A stretch of DNA of 64,000 nt from Bacilli bacterium (lineage in GTDB: Bacteria; Bacillota_I; Bacilli_A; RFN20; CAG-288), in the NCBI GenBank assembly GCA_022647725.1, contig JALCLG010000001.1:1978784-2042783 (forward strand), given 5' to 3'. Under the pieces are notes generated by a model, which saw only the letters and a list, made by a program, of their open reading frames with translations, ran no database searches and was not told the origin of the DNA. This document shows positions 18,001-25,529 of the stretch, one piece after another. A program made the position numbers and the translations under genes. Position 1 is the first letter of the stretch. Every line of letters starts with the position of its first letter.

Positions 18001-18886
18001 TGGAAGGCGTATTGAGAAGGACGATGACCTTGCCGAAGTTCTGCTTGACATGCTTGATCATCTCGACTTCGTTGTCATCCAACTGCAGATAATGATCATC
18101 GGCATTCTTATGACCGACAACGGTGTTGGTCAGAAGATCCTTGTTTTCGGCGCCGATTCTCGAAATCGTGACGATAGCTGCGTCATTATAGGAGAAATAA
18201 GAGGATTTGACGGACGAGGAATAGGCATCCATGCCTAACTCCCGATCAATCTGGGTGGCGGCAACGGTTAAGGTTCCTTTATACGCATTGTATAAATTTA
18301 GAGTGGAAGGATTGACGCTGAAACCGGCATCGGTCAAAGAAGACTCTAAGGTAGAATGGGCAATGCCGTTCCCATCCAAAGAGCCGGCACCAGAACCGCC
18401 GCCGGCAGTGACGAGCTCAACGGAATGAATACCAAAAAGGGTCACTCTGTTCTCGGCAGCGCGTAACGGAAGAGCTGCATCGGCATTCTTCAATAGGACA
18501 TCGCCTTCGGCACCAATCTGAATGCCAACCTTTTTGGCATAAGCCTGTTCCTCTGCTTTGGTTTCAAAGTCGGTGTAGAACTTGCCTTTGGCCGCCAAGT
18601 TTCCGGTTTTGCCACCGGTGGCAGTGACTTCGCTTTCGACAATCTTCGCATACGGATCAGGATCGGTGTGAGTGGAATCACTCGTACTGGTGCTGGTGCT
18701 GCTACTCGGCAAGGTGGAATCGTTGGAAGCAACCGAAGCGGAAGCAGGCGTGGACGGATTCGTACTGTCAACGGAAGTTGAGGTCGGTTTGTTGCAGCTG
18801 GCCAGACCCAAGATCATTAATGCACTGACGGCGATAAGACTGGGGTTCTTCAGCTGTCTTCGACGGAATACAGAACTGTCTTTCAT
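15065..18886 (-). CDS. Lipid-anchored GH3 glycosidase, permuted, with C-terminal Ig-like domains
   Basis: 1273 residues. A lipoprotein signal with Cys31 (GLASC) and a Ser/Thr-rich linker to about residue 75 precede the permuted GH3 layout: alpha/beta sandwich (about 110-400, acid/base candidate Glu247 in GAEN), FnIII-like (about 460-560), barrel (about 660-1010, RSPFGGRNFEYYSQDG near 787, nucleophile candidate Asp907 in VTETDA). Residues about 1020-1110 form a He_PIG-type Ig-like domain (LPTGLTLSANGDVLTG), and a last beta-rich domain runs to 1273. Start supported by AAGGAGG. It follows a sensor kinase gene and has its own promoter with a cre-like operator. The usual SEG reads AEN, the weakest match among the four. 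Confidence 0.87.
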   Translation of the reverse strand: MKDSSVFRRRQLKNPSLIAVSALMILGLASCNKPTSTSVDSTNPSTPASASVASNDSTLPSSSTSTSTSDSTHTDPDPYAKIVESEVTATGGKTGNLAAKGKFYTDFETKAEEQAYAKKVGIQIGAEGDVLLKNADAALPLRAAENRVTLFGIHSVELVTAGGGSGAGSLDGNGIAHSTLESSLTDAGFSVNPSTLNLYNAYKGTLTVAATQIDRELGMDAYSSSVKSSYFSYNDAAIVTISRIGAENKDLLTNTVVGHKNADDHYLQLDDNEVEMIKHVKQNFGKVIVLLNTPSSFQCPDLAADKTEDNLGVDAILWVGGVGNNAIDAVGQILNGSVNPSGHTVDLWSRDFTKEPTFTNFGFDTQNKDADGNRMDALYHDKNGKPLEFAQAEYREGIYNGYKFYETAATDMGTSGEAWYQSNVLYPFGYGLSYTNFSWEWAGVEDNLTIAKANQTVTTRVKVTNNGNVAGKDVVEVYYSAPYTKGGIEKASNNFVKSAKTRLLEPGESQIVEVKFVAQDMASFDWSDANKNDFKGYELEAGNYVISANRNSHTPVLTTNRKIDTAMKITTDYTTGKTIKPIFTDEYDSTNATLKANLISRATGLVQPKASTLVDRTLQDDEIAALRATYQYFHYQEAATDPWYVANKPTGWDQRKAAVTDYSSFIKLADMAGVDYKDMKIENGAVVCGSDEGSKKWETFMNQLSWKELCDMVAASSTGKSDAIGKGSDSESDGPVQINGGYLFPSNPVLASTFNPDLAYTKGRLVGNEAMFKGQQCWRGPGMDNHRSPFGGRNFEYYSQDGNQGAMFANGEISGAVSKGLVTYTKHFFLNDSESYRADNGGIFTYATEQTIRETYLKTFEAACKAGAMGFMSSFNRIGKQVTANSYAVHQLLLRDEWDSKAVTETDAWAKAYVPVNKMALTGDDELLGTSSGFADDQMDYGEWDETTGMVKTPKDATSQEAGTNDKADPTFYAGVRIRAQRLLFSRANSAVNKNTFQDGQIVTAVIERGLDSTVKLATDASNDIQVSIQTDKSGTALGTLPTGLTLSANGDVLTGKVDTEGTYDVPVNIVADRYVTVTGTLRIQVVSAMHLDGAVLDANKSIEIAANTDYTGKIETPTLAYDNKISSIVHVWGMTMKGASFIMNEYYTEGKWWNRNEDQSAADIITTPVDDSNTTDPGYDKAIIYHYELAEGSTLPAGLTLKDHTVSHQGHAHRGSYDVTDYVELTGKATTPGTYTFTINLIVPLTSSFGADWCMPSGNSMTYAQTMTVVVK

Positions 18887-18919
18887 TACTTTTCCTCCTT
18901 GTAACCTAAAGACAGGAGC

Positions 18920-18949
18920 ATTCTAGGAAAAGCATGTAAGCGGTTTACA
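18920..18949 (-). promoter_or_regulatory. Promoter with cre/LacI-type palindrome for the GH3 gene at 15065-18886
   Basis: TGTAAGCGGTTTACA (18935-18949) is a near-perfect palindrome resembling CcpA cre or other LacI-family operators. It lies 9 bases upstream of a -10 reading TAGAAT on the minus strand (18920-18925), so it covers the -35 position. The same spacing occurs upstream of the regulator gene at 21097. Confidence 0.6.
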
Positions 18950-18994
18950 CGTCTACGCCAAATCCGGTTTCAAAAATGTCAAAACTGACAGCGC

Positions 18995-20359
18995 TTACTT
19001 TTCAGCCGGCTTGGCCAAAGGAAGGAAAATCGTCAAGACGAAAAGGTCATCCTGACAGCTGGCCGAAACCCGGCCGTCATATTTCTCGGCAATAGCCCGC
19101 ATCGATTTCATGCCAAAGCCATGGACGGAAGGGTCTTTGCGGGTCTGCGGCAATCCTTTTTCAAAGACCAGATTGCCCTGGAAATAGTTGCTGACCTTGA
19201 TGACCTCAAAGCCATTGACTTCATTCTGGTTGATATCAATCACCCGCTTCTCAATCGGCAGATCCTTGACGCCTTGGATGGCATTGTCGAGCGCATTTTC
19301 AAAAAGAGCATATAGTTCATACGGCTGGAAATAGCTGAGATTGACACCGGAGAGCATGCAGGTGAAACGGATGTCCTTCTTCCGGCAGGCTTCTTCTTTC
19401 TGATAAAGGAGAATGTCCAACGCTTCGTTTCCGGTCTGGACCGTGGATTCCTGGAACGTCGTCAGATTCTTCTGAATCTCCTTGATGACGGCTTTGTCGG
19501 ATTCCGAGTCTTTGTTTTCCTGAAGATCATTGAGCATGTGCTTGATGTCATGATAGCGGACATTGAGGAGATCAATGGCTTTTTTCTCGCTTTCGTATTT
19601 GGTCTTCTCCCCTTCCAAAAGGCGGTTGAGACGGTCAGCTTCCTTTTCTTTGATTTTGGCCTGAACCAACGTCATTTCCATTAGGACGACAACCGTGGCA
19701 AAGAGAACGGAGGTGATATAGGATAAAGTCTGAATCGGAAGCCAGTTCTTGCTGTCATAGGAGATGAAGGTTATCTGCGAATTGAAATAAATAGCGACCA
19801 GGATGACAAAGACCATCGCCAGGATCTGGAGCTTGTAATCCACCAGTTTTCCGAAGGAACGGACATCCACTTTGTTTAAAGCCAAAAAATAGAAAAGGAA
19901 ATAAAAGACCAAGGTAAAAGCAATGAGCACCGGAATCCAGTAACCCATCGGGACATTCAGAGTTTTCCCATAAATGCCTAACGTCAGCAGCTCATAGCAG
20001 CGTTCACTGATATGCTGCAGACAATAGGACAAAGTGGCAAAGAACAAAGCCGCCCAGATGCTGTTCTTGAACATGCCAAGCAGGCAGATAACGGAAACAA
20101 CATAGTAGATGACAAAAGGCAAGAGCATAATAAAAGATACCGGAACGTTGTCCTGAAAAGACGGGGTGTTTACCCGTATATAATAGGTCATCATCTCCAA
20201 AAGGAACGACAGTCCGACAACGACAACGGCTAACCCAATAAGAACGATCCACCAGTATTTCCGTTTTTCCTGTTTCCAGGAGAAAAAAATGGAAAAGCCG
20301 AAGAACGGAAGCAAGAAGCTATAGATGCCCCAGGCCCAGCGGATATCGTAAGTTGGCAT
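18995..20359 (-). CDS. AgrC/LytS-like sensor histidine kinase
   Basis: 454 residues. About seven membrane helices occupy residues 1-235, a coiled coil follows, then the phospho-acceptor region NVRYHDIKH (His270 the likely site) and a GHKL ATPase with ALFENALDNAI as N box and VHGFGMKSM as G box. This is the AgrC-like class that senses peptides or small molecules through its membrane domain. It begins 3 bases after the stop of the LytTR regulator and forms an operon with it. No AgrD-like peptide or AgrB protease gene is nearby, so the ligand may be a sugar, an envelope signal or a distant peptide. Confidence 0.9.
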   Translation of the reverse strand: MPTYDIRWAWGIYSFLLPFFGFSIFFSWKQEKRKYWWIVLIGLAVVVVGLSFLLEMMTYYIRVNTPSFQDNVPVSFIMLLPFVIYYVVSVICLLGMFKNSIWAALFFATLSYCLQHISERCYELLTLGIYGKTLNVPMGYWIPVLIAFTLVFYFLFYFLALNKVDVRSFGKLVDYKLQILAMVFVILVAIYFNSQITFISYDSKNWLPIQTLSYITSVLFATVVVLMEMTLVQAKIKEKEADRLNRLLEGEKTKYESEKKAIDLLNVRYHDIKHMLNDLQENKDSESDKAVIKEIQKNLTTFQESTVQTGNEALDILLYQKEEACRKKDIRFTCMLSGVNLSYFQPYELYALFENALDNAIQGVKDLPIEKRVIDINQNEVNGFEVIKVSNYFQGNLVFEKGLPQTRKDPSVHGFGMKSMRAIAEKYDGRVSASCQDDLFVLTIFLPLAKPAEK

Positions 20360-20362
20360 AGT

Positions 20363-21097
20363 TCAGTCCTTTCTCGTGGAATCGGAATAGATAGCCGACA
20401 GCTTATCAATGAAGGTCTTCTTCATGCGGCGGGAGAGGTAGAGGGTATCCGGACCGACCTGCACCGTATCCTTATTCAGCGTGGTGCAGTGATGGAGATT
20501 GACGAGGAACCCGGAGGAAGCCCGGCAGAAATCGTAGGCGCCATATTCCTTATCCAGCACAGCTAAGCTCTTGCGTTTGGAAGAGATAAGCACGTCCCCG
20601 CTATCCAGATGATAAGCAGGACAATGCCCCTTCTCTTCAACATAGAGGATGTGAGCCACGCTGACGTTGCGGATACCCTTATCAATATGGAGAACCAGAA
20701 CGTCGTCGGGTATCTTCTTGGTGAAGGATTTGATGATGTTCTTCAGCCGCAGTTTAAGATCATAGTAGCCGACCGGTTTCAGGAAGTAGTCCGTGGCATC
20801 GTATTTATAACCATAGATGGCATATTGTCCGAAGTCGGTTTCGAAGATGATTCGTACCTCTTTATCGTACTGTCGCACAAGCTTGGCTAACTCCAGCCCA
20901 GAGAAATCGGGTATCTGGATGTCAAGAAAGAGCAGGTCAAAGAGATGGGAGGAAGACGCCTCATTCAGAAAGGCACGTCCTGAGGCATAGGTAACAATCG
21001 ACATTTCTGTCTTTTCTTCCGTCTCGTACCGTTTCAGCAAGGCAACCAGATTATCGGTGGCTTTAGGGTCATCATCCACAATCCCGATTTTTAGCAT
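20363..21097 (-). CDS. LytTR-family response regulator
   Basis: 244 residues: receiver domain (1-125) with acidic pocket VDDD at 8-11, phospho-acceptor Asp59 in FLDIQIPD and Lys in LKPVG, then a LytTR DNA-binding domain (about 140-240) with FCRASSGFLVNL and YLSRRMKKTF. LytTR proteins bind pairs of 9-bp direct repeats about 21 bp apart. Such repeats are visible upstream of four transcripts in this cluster, though the second regulator (35258-35971) could equally bind them. Its own promoter carries a cre-like site. Confidence 0.92.
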   Translation of the reverse strand: MLKIGIVDDDPKATDNLVALLKRYETEEKTEMSIVTYASGRAFLNEASSSHLFDLLFLDIQIPDFSGLELAKLVRQYDKEVRIIFETDFGQYAIYGYKYDATDYFLKPVGYYDLKLRLKNIIKSFTKKIPDDVLVLHIDKGIRNVSVAHILYVEEKGHCPAYHLDSGDVLISSKRKSLAVLDKEYGAYDFCRASSGFLVNLHHCTTLNKDTVQVGPDTLYLSRRMKKTFIDKLSAIYSDSTRKD

Positions 21098-21120
21098 AGT
21101 CGCTCATTTTTTGTCTGCCC

Positions 21121-21144
21121 GAAAAGAAATGTCAGTTTCTTTTC
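21121..21144 (-). promoter_or_regulatory. Inverted repeat in the 5' leader of the LytTR regulator
   Basis: GAAAAGAAA / TTTCTTTTC, 9 perfect pairs with a 6-base loop, between the likely transcription start and the start codon. It could be an mRNA hairpin or a protein site. Confidence 0.5.
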
Positions 21145-21162
21145 CGAATACCATTCCGTCAG

Positions 21163-21191
21163 TTTATAGTTTGGCTAAGTAAGCGGTTACT
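21163..21191 (-). promoter_or_regulatory. Promoter with cre-like operator for the regulator/kinase operon
   Basis: AAGTAAGCGGTTACT (21177-21191) agrees with the CcpA cre consensus WTGNAANCGNWNNCW at 14 of 15 positions. It is 9 bases (counted from the AGTAAG core) upstream of TATAAA on the minus strand (21163-21168), so binding would block the -35 region. Confidence 0.6.
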
Positions 21192-21608
21192 TTCAGCTGA
21201 TGGGTCAAAATCGGTTGCTTTTTTGTCAAAAGGTGCAGTCCTCATTCCTAACTTCTACTGACTATTATCTCTCTTTTGGACTGCCATTTCACAAAAAAGT
21301 AACAACGGACTAACCCAGAGGATACTGAAAAAATCGGATTCTGAAAGGTTCACGAAAGAAAATATTTATTCAACAAACAAAATCGGAACCATCTTCTTTT
21401 AAGTCTAAGGATATTGTTTTCTTCCAGGGTCATTATCTGACCTAAAGGGTTTCCTTTTTCAGGTTTTTTGTCCTCTTTGGAAAGACAAGGAATTCTCCTT
21501 TGCACTTTCTGACAAAGCCTTCTGGGTGTGCTGGTGTTCTCTTAAGCGCTTACCTCTTTTTGAGGAGTGTCAGAAACAAGCAGGGAAAATTTTTGCGATT
21601 TCAATAAC
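21192..21608. other. Long intergenic region without a gene
   Basis: About 415 bases between the regulator promoter and the terminator of the next operon. AT-rich with T/A runs. It holds another palindromic core GTAAGCGCTTA (reading TAAGCGCTTAC at 21544-21554), similar to the cre-like sites nearby, and a TTGACA-like box near 21228. No open reading frame of note. Confidence 0.45.
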
Positions 21609-21636
21609 AAAAAAAGCCTGGCCGCAGCCAGGCTTT
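21609..21636 (-). terminator. Terminator of the GH3 / GtrA-like operon
   Basis: GCCTGGC / GCCAGGC with loop CGCA and a seven-A run on the + strand side (T tract on the minus strand). Confidence 0.9.
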
Positions 21637-21652
21637 CGATAGGTTAAGAGAA

Positions 21653-22780
21653 CTAGGCTTTCAGCACCGCATCTTTGGCCAGGATTTCCTTCTTGGCTTC
21701 TTCATGCGACGTATCGGCAGCGCCGGCAGGGAAGATGATGCGGAAGATGAAGAAGAAGATGACCATCGAGATGCCGCCCGTGATGAACGTCTTGATGAGT
21801 GTGTAAATGAAAGCTTCACTTCCCATGACATGAAGGAGAATAGGATTCACAAAGCCCCAGACCATATTGACAACCAAAGAAATCAGGACCCAGCCGATGA
21901 AGTACCACATTGCCTGATACCACGGATTGCCATGGCTGCGGTAGGTGATGTTACGCTGTAACGGGAAGTTGATGCACTGAGCAGTAAAGACAGCGATTTC
22001 GAAGGCAATGAAGTTGCCAAGACCACCTTGGGCAACAATGACACCATCTTTATACTGAACTGGCTCGTTAAAGATTGCCCAAATCATATTGGCAGCGCTA
22101 TCTTTGCCCGCATCAGGCCAAGCCCATAACGTAACAGCAGGCCAGACAAATGCTTGGCTAGAAAGACTAGCGAAAGCATAGGGAAGGAAAAGCATCACAA
22201 GGAACTGCCAGATGGTGACGCCTTCGGAGAAGACGATGAAGAAGAAGATCTGGTAGACCCAGGCAGCGCCGGTCGGATGGAGGCACTTGAACTTCAGCCA
22301 GCCGTTGGAGAAGAAGCGGCAGAACTTGGTCATATTGAAGGCATGGAAGAAACGATGAATCTTACCGCCGCAGTCCTCACGCTTCGACAGATCTTCGGTG
22401 AGCTTGTTGAGTTTGGCATCCTTCTCGGCCTGAGCCTTTTCGTAAGCGGCCTGACGGTCGGCCTTGGTCTTGGCTTTCTGGTCAGCCTTGTACTTCTCGG
22501 CATCTTCCTTGGACATGGCAGCAATCTTGGCCTTTTCGGCAGCTTTGATCTGCTTGGCCTCTTCCTTCTTCATCGCGGCCTGACGGTCGGACTCGGCCTT
22601 GATTTCCTTGGCACGCTCGTCAATGCGGGCTTTCTGCTCAGGGGTGATGGCCTTATCGATGGCGACTTCCTTAGCAATCTCAGCCTTCTTGGCTTCTTTC
22701 TCGGCTTTCTTCTGTGCCTTATAGTCGGCAACGATCTTCTGCTTTTCCTCTTTGGTGAGGACTTTCTTTTCTTCCGCCAT
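21653..22780 (-). CDS. GtrA-like membrane protein with long charged N-terminal helix
   Basis: 375 residues. Residues 1-135 are extremely rich in Lys, Glu and Ala and must form a long cytoplasmic helix or coiled coil (KKAEKEAKKAE and similar). About 170-355 holds several membrane helices. The segment NFPLQRNITYRSHG with flanking helices resembles GtrA-type proteins, which help move lipid-linked sugars for surface polysaccharides. The charged extension is unusual for GtrA. It starts 11 bases after the canonical GH3 stop, so it is the second gene of that operon. Inference: a sugar-lipid or membrane partner of the glycosidase pathway. Confidence 0.6.
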   Translation of the reverse strand: MAEEKKVLTKEEKQKIVADYKAQKKAEKEAKKAEIAKEVAIDKAITPEQKARIDERAKEIKAESDRQAAMKKEEAKQIKAAEKAKIAAMSKEDAEKYKADQKAKTKADRQAAYEKAQAEKDAKLNKLTEDLSKREDCGGKIHRFFHAFNMTKFCRFFSNGWLKFKCLHPTGAAWVYQIFFFIVFSEGVTIWQFLVMLFLPYAFASLSSQAFVWPAVTLWAWPDAGKDSAANMIWAIFNEPVQYKDGVIVAQGGLGNFIAFEIAVFTAQCINFPLQRNITYRSHGNPWYQAMWYFIGWVLISLVVNMVWGFVNPILLHVMGSEAFIYTLIKTFITGGISMVIFFFIFRIIFPAGAADTSHEEAKKEILAKDAVLKA

Positions 22781-22791
22781 GGGATTTACCT

Positions 22792-25305
22792 TTATTTACC
22801 TTTCTTCTTATGGTCGACTTTGATGTAGTGATCTTCCTTCGGATACTTCGGCTTGTCCTTCTTGCCTTTGATGAACATTCCTAAGCCTTTGAAGAAGTGA
22901 CCGTCGAACATCGTCATCAGGCCATCGGCCTGCGAGATCGGCATATTCATCATCCGGCTGACGGCTCTCATCGGGAACGAATACGGTCCCATGATGATGG
23001 CATTGGCAAGAGCCTTGTTGTGCTTGTTGCCAAAGCGGATGCCGGCATTGAGGCCCCGGCCGACCAACCGGCCCAGATGACCTCGGGCATAGACCAGATC
23101 GGAGAAGACCGATGTCCGGTCCAAGGCAATCCGTGTCCGCTTCTTGTTGACGAAGTGCAGATCGGCAGACGGGATTTCCCGGCCATAGAGTTCACGGAAT
23201 TCCTTATCCGGAAACAAGGCAATCTTGCCGGAATAGTAGGTGGGAAGCTTGGTGGCATCATAAGGATAATCGGTGGTGGTTCCCGCGACATGCAGCGTTC
23301 CGTTCAGACGGATATCCGCGCTGGAGGCACCGATATAGATATCGTAAGTACCTTCCTCAACTTCCCATGCCATCGTCTTGACATTGAAGTAACGGAAGGA
23401 CTTGTCATCGAAAGCAATCGTGACTTCCTCGCTTTCGCCAGGCTGGAGAAGCTTAGTCTTATGGAAACCTTTCAGCTCCTTGACCGGACGGAAGAGATGA
23501 CTCTCCTTGAGACCGATGTAAAGCTGAGCGATTTCCTTGCCGGCATAGGCACCGGTATTCTTGATGGTGAATGAAACGCCTTTGTCATCAATCTTCAGGT
23601 TGGAATATTCAAAGGTCGTGTAGCTTAAGCCATAACCGAACGGATACTTGACGCCGACAGCAGCCTTCTCATAGTAACGATAGCCGATGTAAATGGATTC
23701 GCGGTATTCCACGGTCAGCATATGGCCAGGGAAATTCGCGGCGGAAGGCACATCCTGATACTTGACAGGATAGGTCTCGCTGAGTTTGCCGCTCGGGTTG
23801 ACATCACCGTTAAGCATATCGAGGATGGAGTTGCAGCCTGCCTGACCGGAAAGCGCACCATGAAGAAGCGCATCGCAATCGCAGTCCCAGCTGAGGTCGA
23901 CGACCGAACCGGCGGAGAGAATGACGACCACTCTCTTGCCGAGATCCTTGAAAGCCTTGAGCAGCGTGATCTGATTGTACGGCAGGTTCAGGGTCTGACG
24001 ATCCATACCTTCGCTCTCGGTGACTTCATCCAAACCCATGAAGTAGACAATGATATCGGCTTTGGGGGCTAAGGCAATGGCTTCGTTGGCTAACTTGTCA
24101 TCAATCTTGCCATAACGGTTGAAGCCGCGGGCAAAACCGACATACTGGAAGCGATACTTATCCTTCAGAGCAGTGAAGTTATCCAACTGGGTGGAATTGA
24201 CCAGGGAGCTTCCGGCGCCCTGGAAGCGAGGAGCATTGGCGAAATCGCCGATGACCGCCACTTTGTCTTCCTTCTTCAGCGGCAGGACATGATGATCGTT
24301 CTTGAGCAGAACCATCGTCTCATCGCTGCCCTTCTTGGCAATCTCATGATGGGCTTTCTTGACATCCGGGAAGCAGTTGAGACCTGTGACCTTCTTGCCA
24401 TCGATCTCACTGACCGGATTCTTATAGTCCTTGAAGACCTGACTGGTCTCGATGGCTAAGTCGATGACGTTATCGGCCGCTTCATCGACGACCTTCTCAT
24501 CGAGCTTGCCTTCCTTGACGGCTTTGACGACCTCACGGTCCGTATCACCGTTGTTGCCAGGCATTTCCAGCTCATTGCCAGCTAAGAGACCGGCGACTCT
24601 GTCATTCTCGCCGCCCCAATCGGTGACGACCACGCCTTTGAAACCAAACTCATCCCGAAGAATCTCTTTTTCGGTATGCAGGTTCTCATTGGCATAGGTG
24701 CCGTTGACGAGGTTATACGCAGACATGACGGCTTTGGCGCCGCCTTCCTTGATGGCAATCTCGAAAGCGGTCGTATAGATTTCACGTAAAGCTCTCTCAT
24801 CGACAATGGAATCGGAATTGAGACGACGCTCTTCCTGCGAGTTGCAGCAATAATGCTTGATGCAGGAAGCGATGCCGTTGCTCTGGATGCCGCGGACCAT
24901 GCCGGCCGCGACCTTTCCGGCGAGATACGGATCTTCCGAGAAGTACTCGAAGCAGCGTCCGCAGCGCGGATTCCGCTTGATGTTCATGCCCGGTCCTAAG
25001 ACCATGTTGACATGCAGCTTGACGGCTTCTTCGCCTAAGGCTTTGCCGATTTCCTCAACCAGTTCGGGGTTCCAGGTATTGGCAAGACTGGCCGCGGTCG
25101 GGAAGCAGGTGGCCGGAAGCGACGGATTGAGACCCAGTTGGTCAGCGGCGGCTGCCTGTTTGCGGATGCCGTGAGGCCCATCGGATAAGAACATCGTCGG
25201 AATGCCGTACTCGGAATAATCCATGCTTTCCCAGAAGTTCTTTCCGGACAGCATGGAAGCTTTTTCTTCAAGGCTCATCTTTTTGATAATGTCTTCGTGT
25301 TTCAT
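22792..25305 (-). CDS. Canonical-order GH3 beta-glycosidase, cytoplasmic
   Basis: 837 residues without signal peptide. Standard order: (beta/alpha)8 barrel (about 1-310) with LSDGPHG, the substrate-binding IKHYCCNSQE near 149 and nucleophile Asp229 in VVTDWGG; alpha/beta sandwich (about 325-560) with acid/base candidate Glu432 in TESEGMDR; FnIII-like domain (about 590-690, LLQPGESEEVTI). An extra tail of about 140 residues ends in a basic KVDHKKKGK-type end. It hydrolyses beta-linked glycosides inside the cell, presumably products of the surface GH3 enzymes. First gene of an operon with the GtrA-like protein, behind a LytTR-type promoter. Confidence 0.94.
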   Translation of the reverse strand: MKHEDIIKKMSLEEKASMLSGKNFWESMDYSEYGIPTMFLSDGPHGIRKQAAAADQLGLNPSLPATCFPTAASLANTWNPELVEEIGKALGEEAVKLHVNMVLGPGMNIKRNPRCGRCFEYFSEDPYLAGKVAAGMVRGIQSNGIASCIKHYCCNSQEERRLNSDSIVDERALREIYTTAFEIAIKEGGAKAVMSAYNLVNGTYANENLHTEKEILRDEFGFKGVVVTDWGGENDRVAGLLAGNELEMPGNNGDTDREVVKAVKEGKLDEKVVDEAADNVIDLAIETSQVFKDYKNPVSEIDGKKVTGLNCFPDVKKAHHEIAKKGSDETMVLLKNDHHVLPLKKEDKVAVIGDFANAPRFQGAGSSLVNSTQLDNFTALKDKYRFQYVGFARGFNRYGKIDDKLANEAIALAPKADIIVYFMGLDEVTESEGMDRQTLNLPYNQITLLKAFKDLGKRVVVILSAGSVVDLSWDCDCDALLHGALSGQAGCNSILDMLNGDVNPSGKLSETYPVKYQDVPSAANFPGHMLTVEYRESIYIGYRYYEKAAVGVKYPFGYGLSYTTFEYSNLKIDDKGVSFTIKNTGAYAGKEIAQLYIGLKESHLFRPVKELKGFHKTKLLQPGESEEVTIAFDDKSFRYFNVKTMAWEVEEGTYDIYIGASSADIRLNGTLHVAGTTTDYPYDATKLPTYYSGKIALFPDKEFRELYGREIPSADLHFVNKKRTRIALDRTSVFSDLVYARGHLGRLVGRGLNAGIRFGNKHNKALANAIIMGPYSFPMRAVSRMMNMPISQADGLMTMFDGHFFKGLGMFIKGKKDKPKYPKEDHYIKVDHKKKGK

Positions 25306-25404
25306 AGATACCTCAGCTTTCTTTTGGCCAAAGGCTTGGCATTTGCCCGGGGGAGGCTGGCGTAAAGAAGGATACCCACCAAAAGACCTTTGAAACTATT
25401 ATCT

Positions 25405-25471
25405 ATTATAAATGTAAGGGGTTTACTTAGAAGTGGGTTGTCGTAGTTTACAAAAATAATGTCGTAAACTG
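25405..25471 (-). promoter_or_regulatory. LytTR-type promoter of the canonical GH3 operon
   Basis: On the minus strand: CAGTTTACG (25463-25471), then TAAACTACG (25442-25450) exactly 21 bp further, then 31 bases to TATAAT (25405-25410). A conserved block GTAAACCCCTTACAT abuts the -10. Direct repeats two helical turns apart are what LytTR regulators bind. Confidence 0.6.
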
Positions 25472-25494
25472 AAAAGACGAAATCTTTTCAACAT

Positions 25495-25521
25495 AAAAAG
25501 GGCACCGCAATGCGGTGCCCT
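25495..25521 (-). terminator. Terminator of the GH3 gene at 25530-28424
   Basis: AGGGCACCG / CGGTGCCCT with a CAATG loop and A run on the + strand side, just past the stop codon. A second small hairpin (GAAAAGA/TCTTTTC, 25471-25489) follows. Confidence 0.85.
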
Positions 25522-25529
25522 GTGGAATA

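Noticed and set aside
18995..21097. agr-type quorum-sensing locus
   Set aside because: The kinase and LytTR regulator fit, but no AgrB-like protease or short AgrD-like peptide gene lies nearby on either strand.
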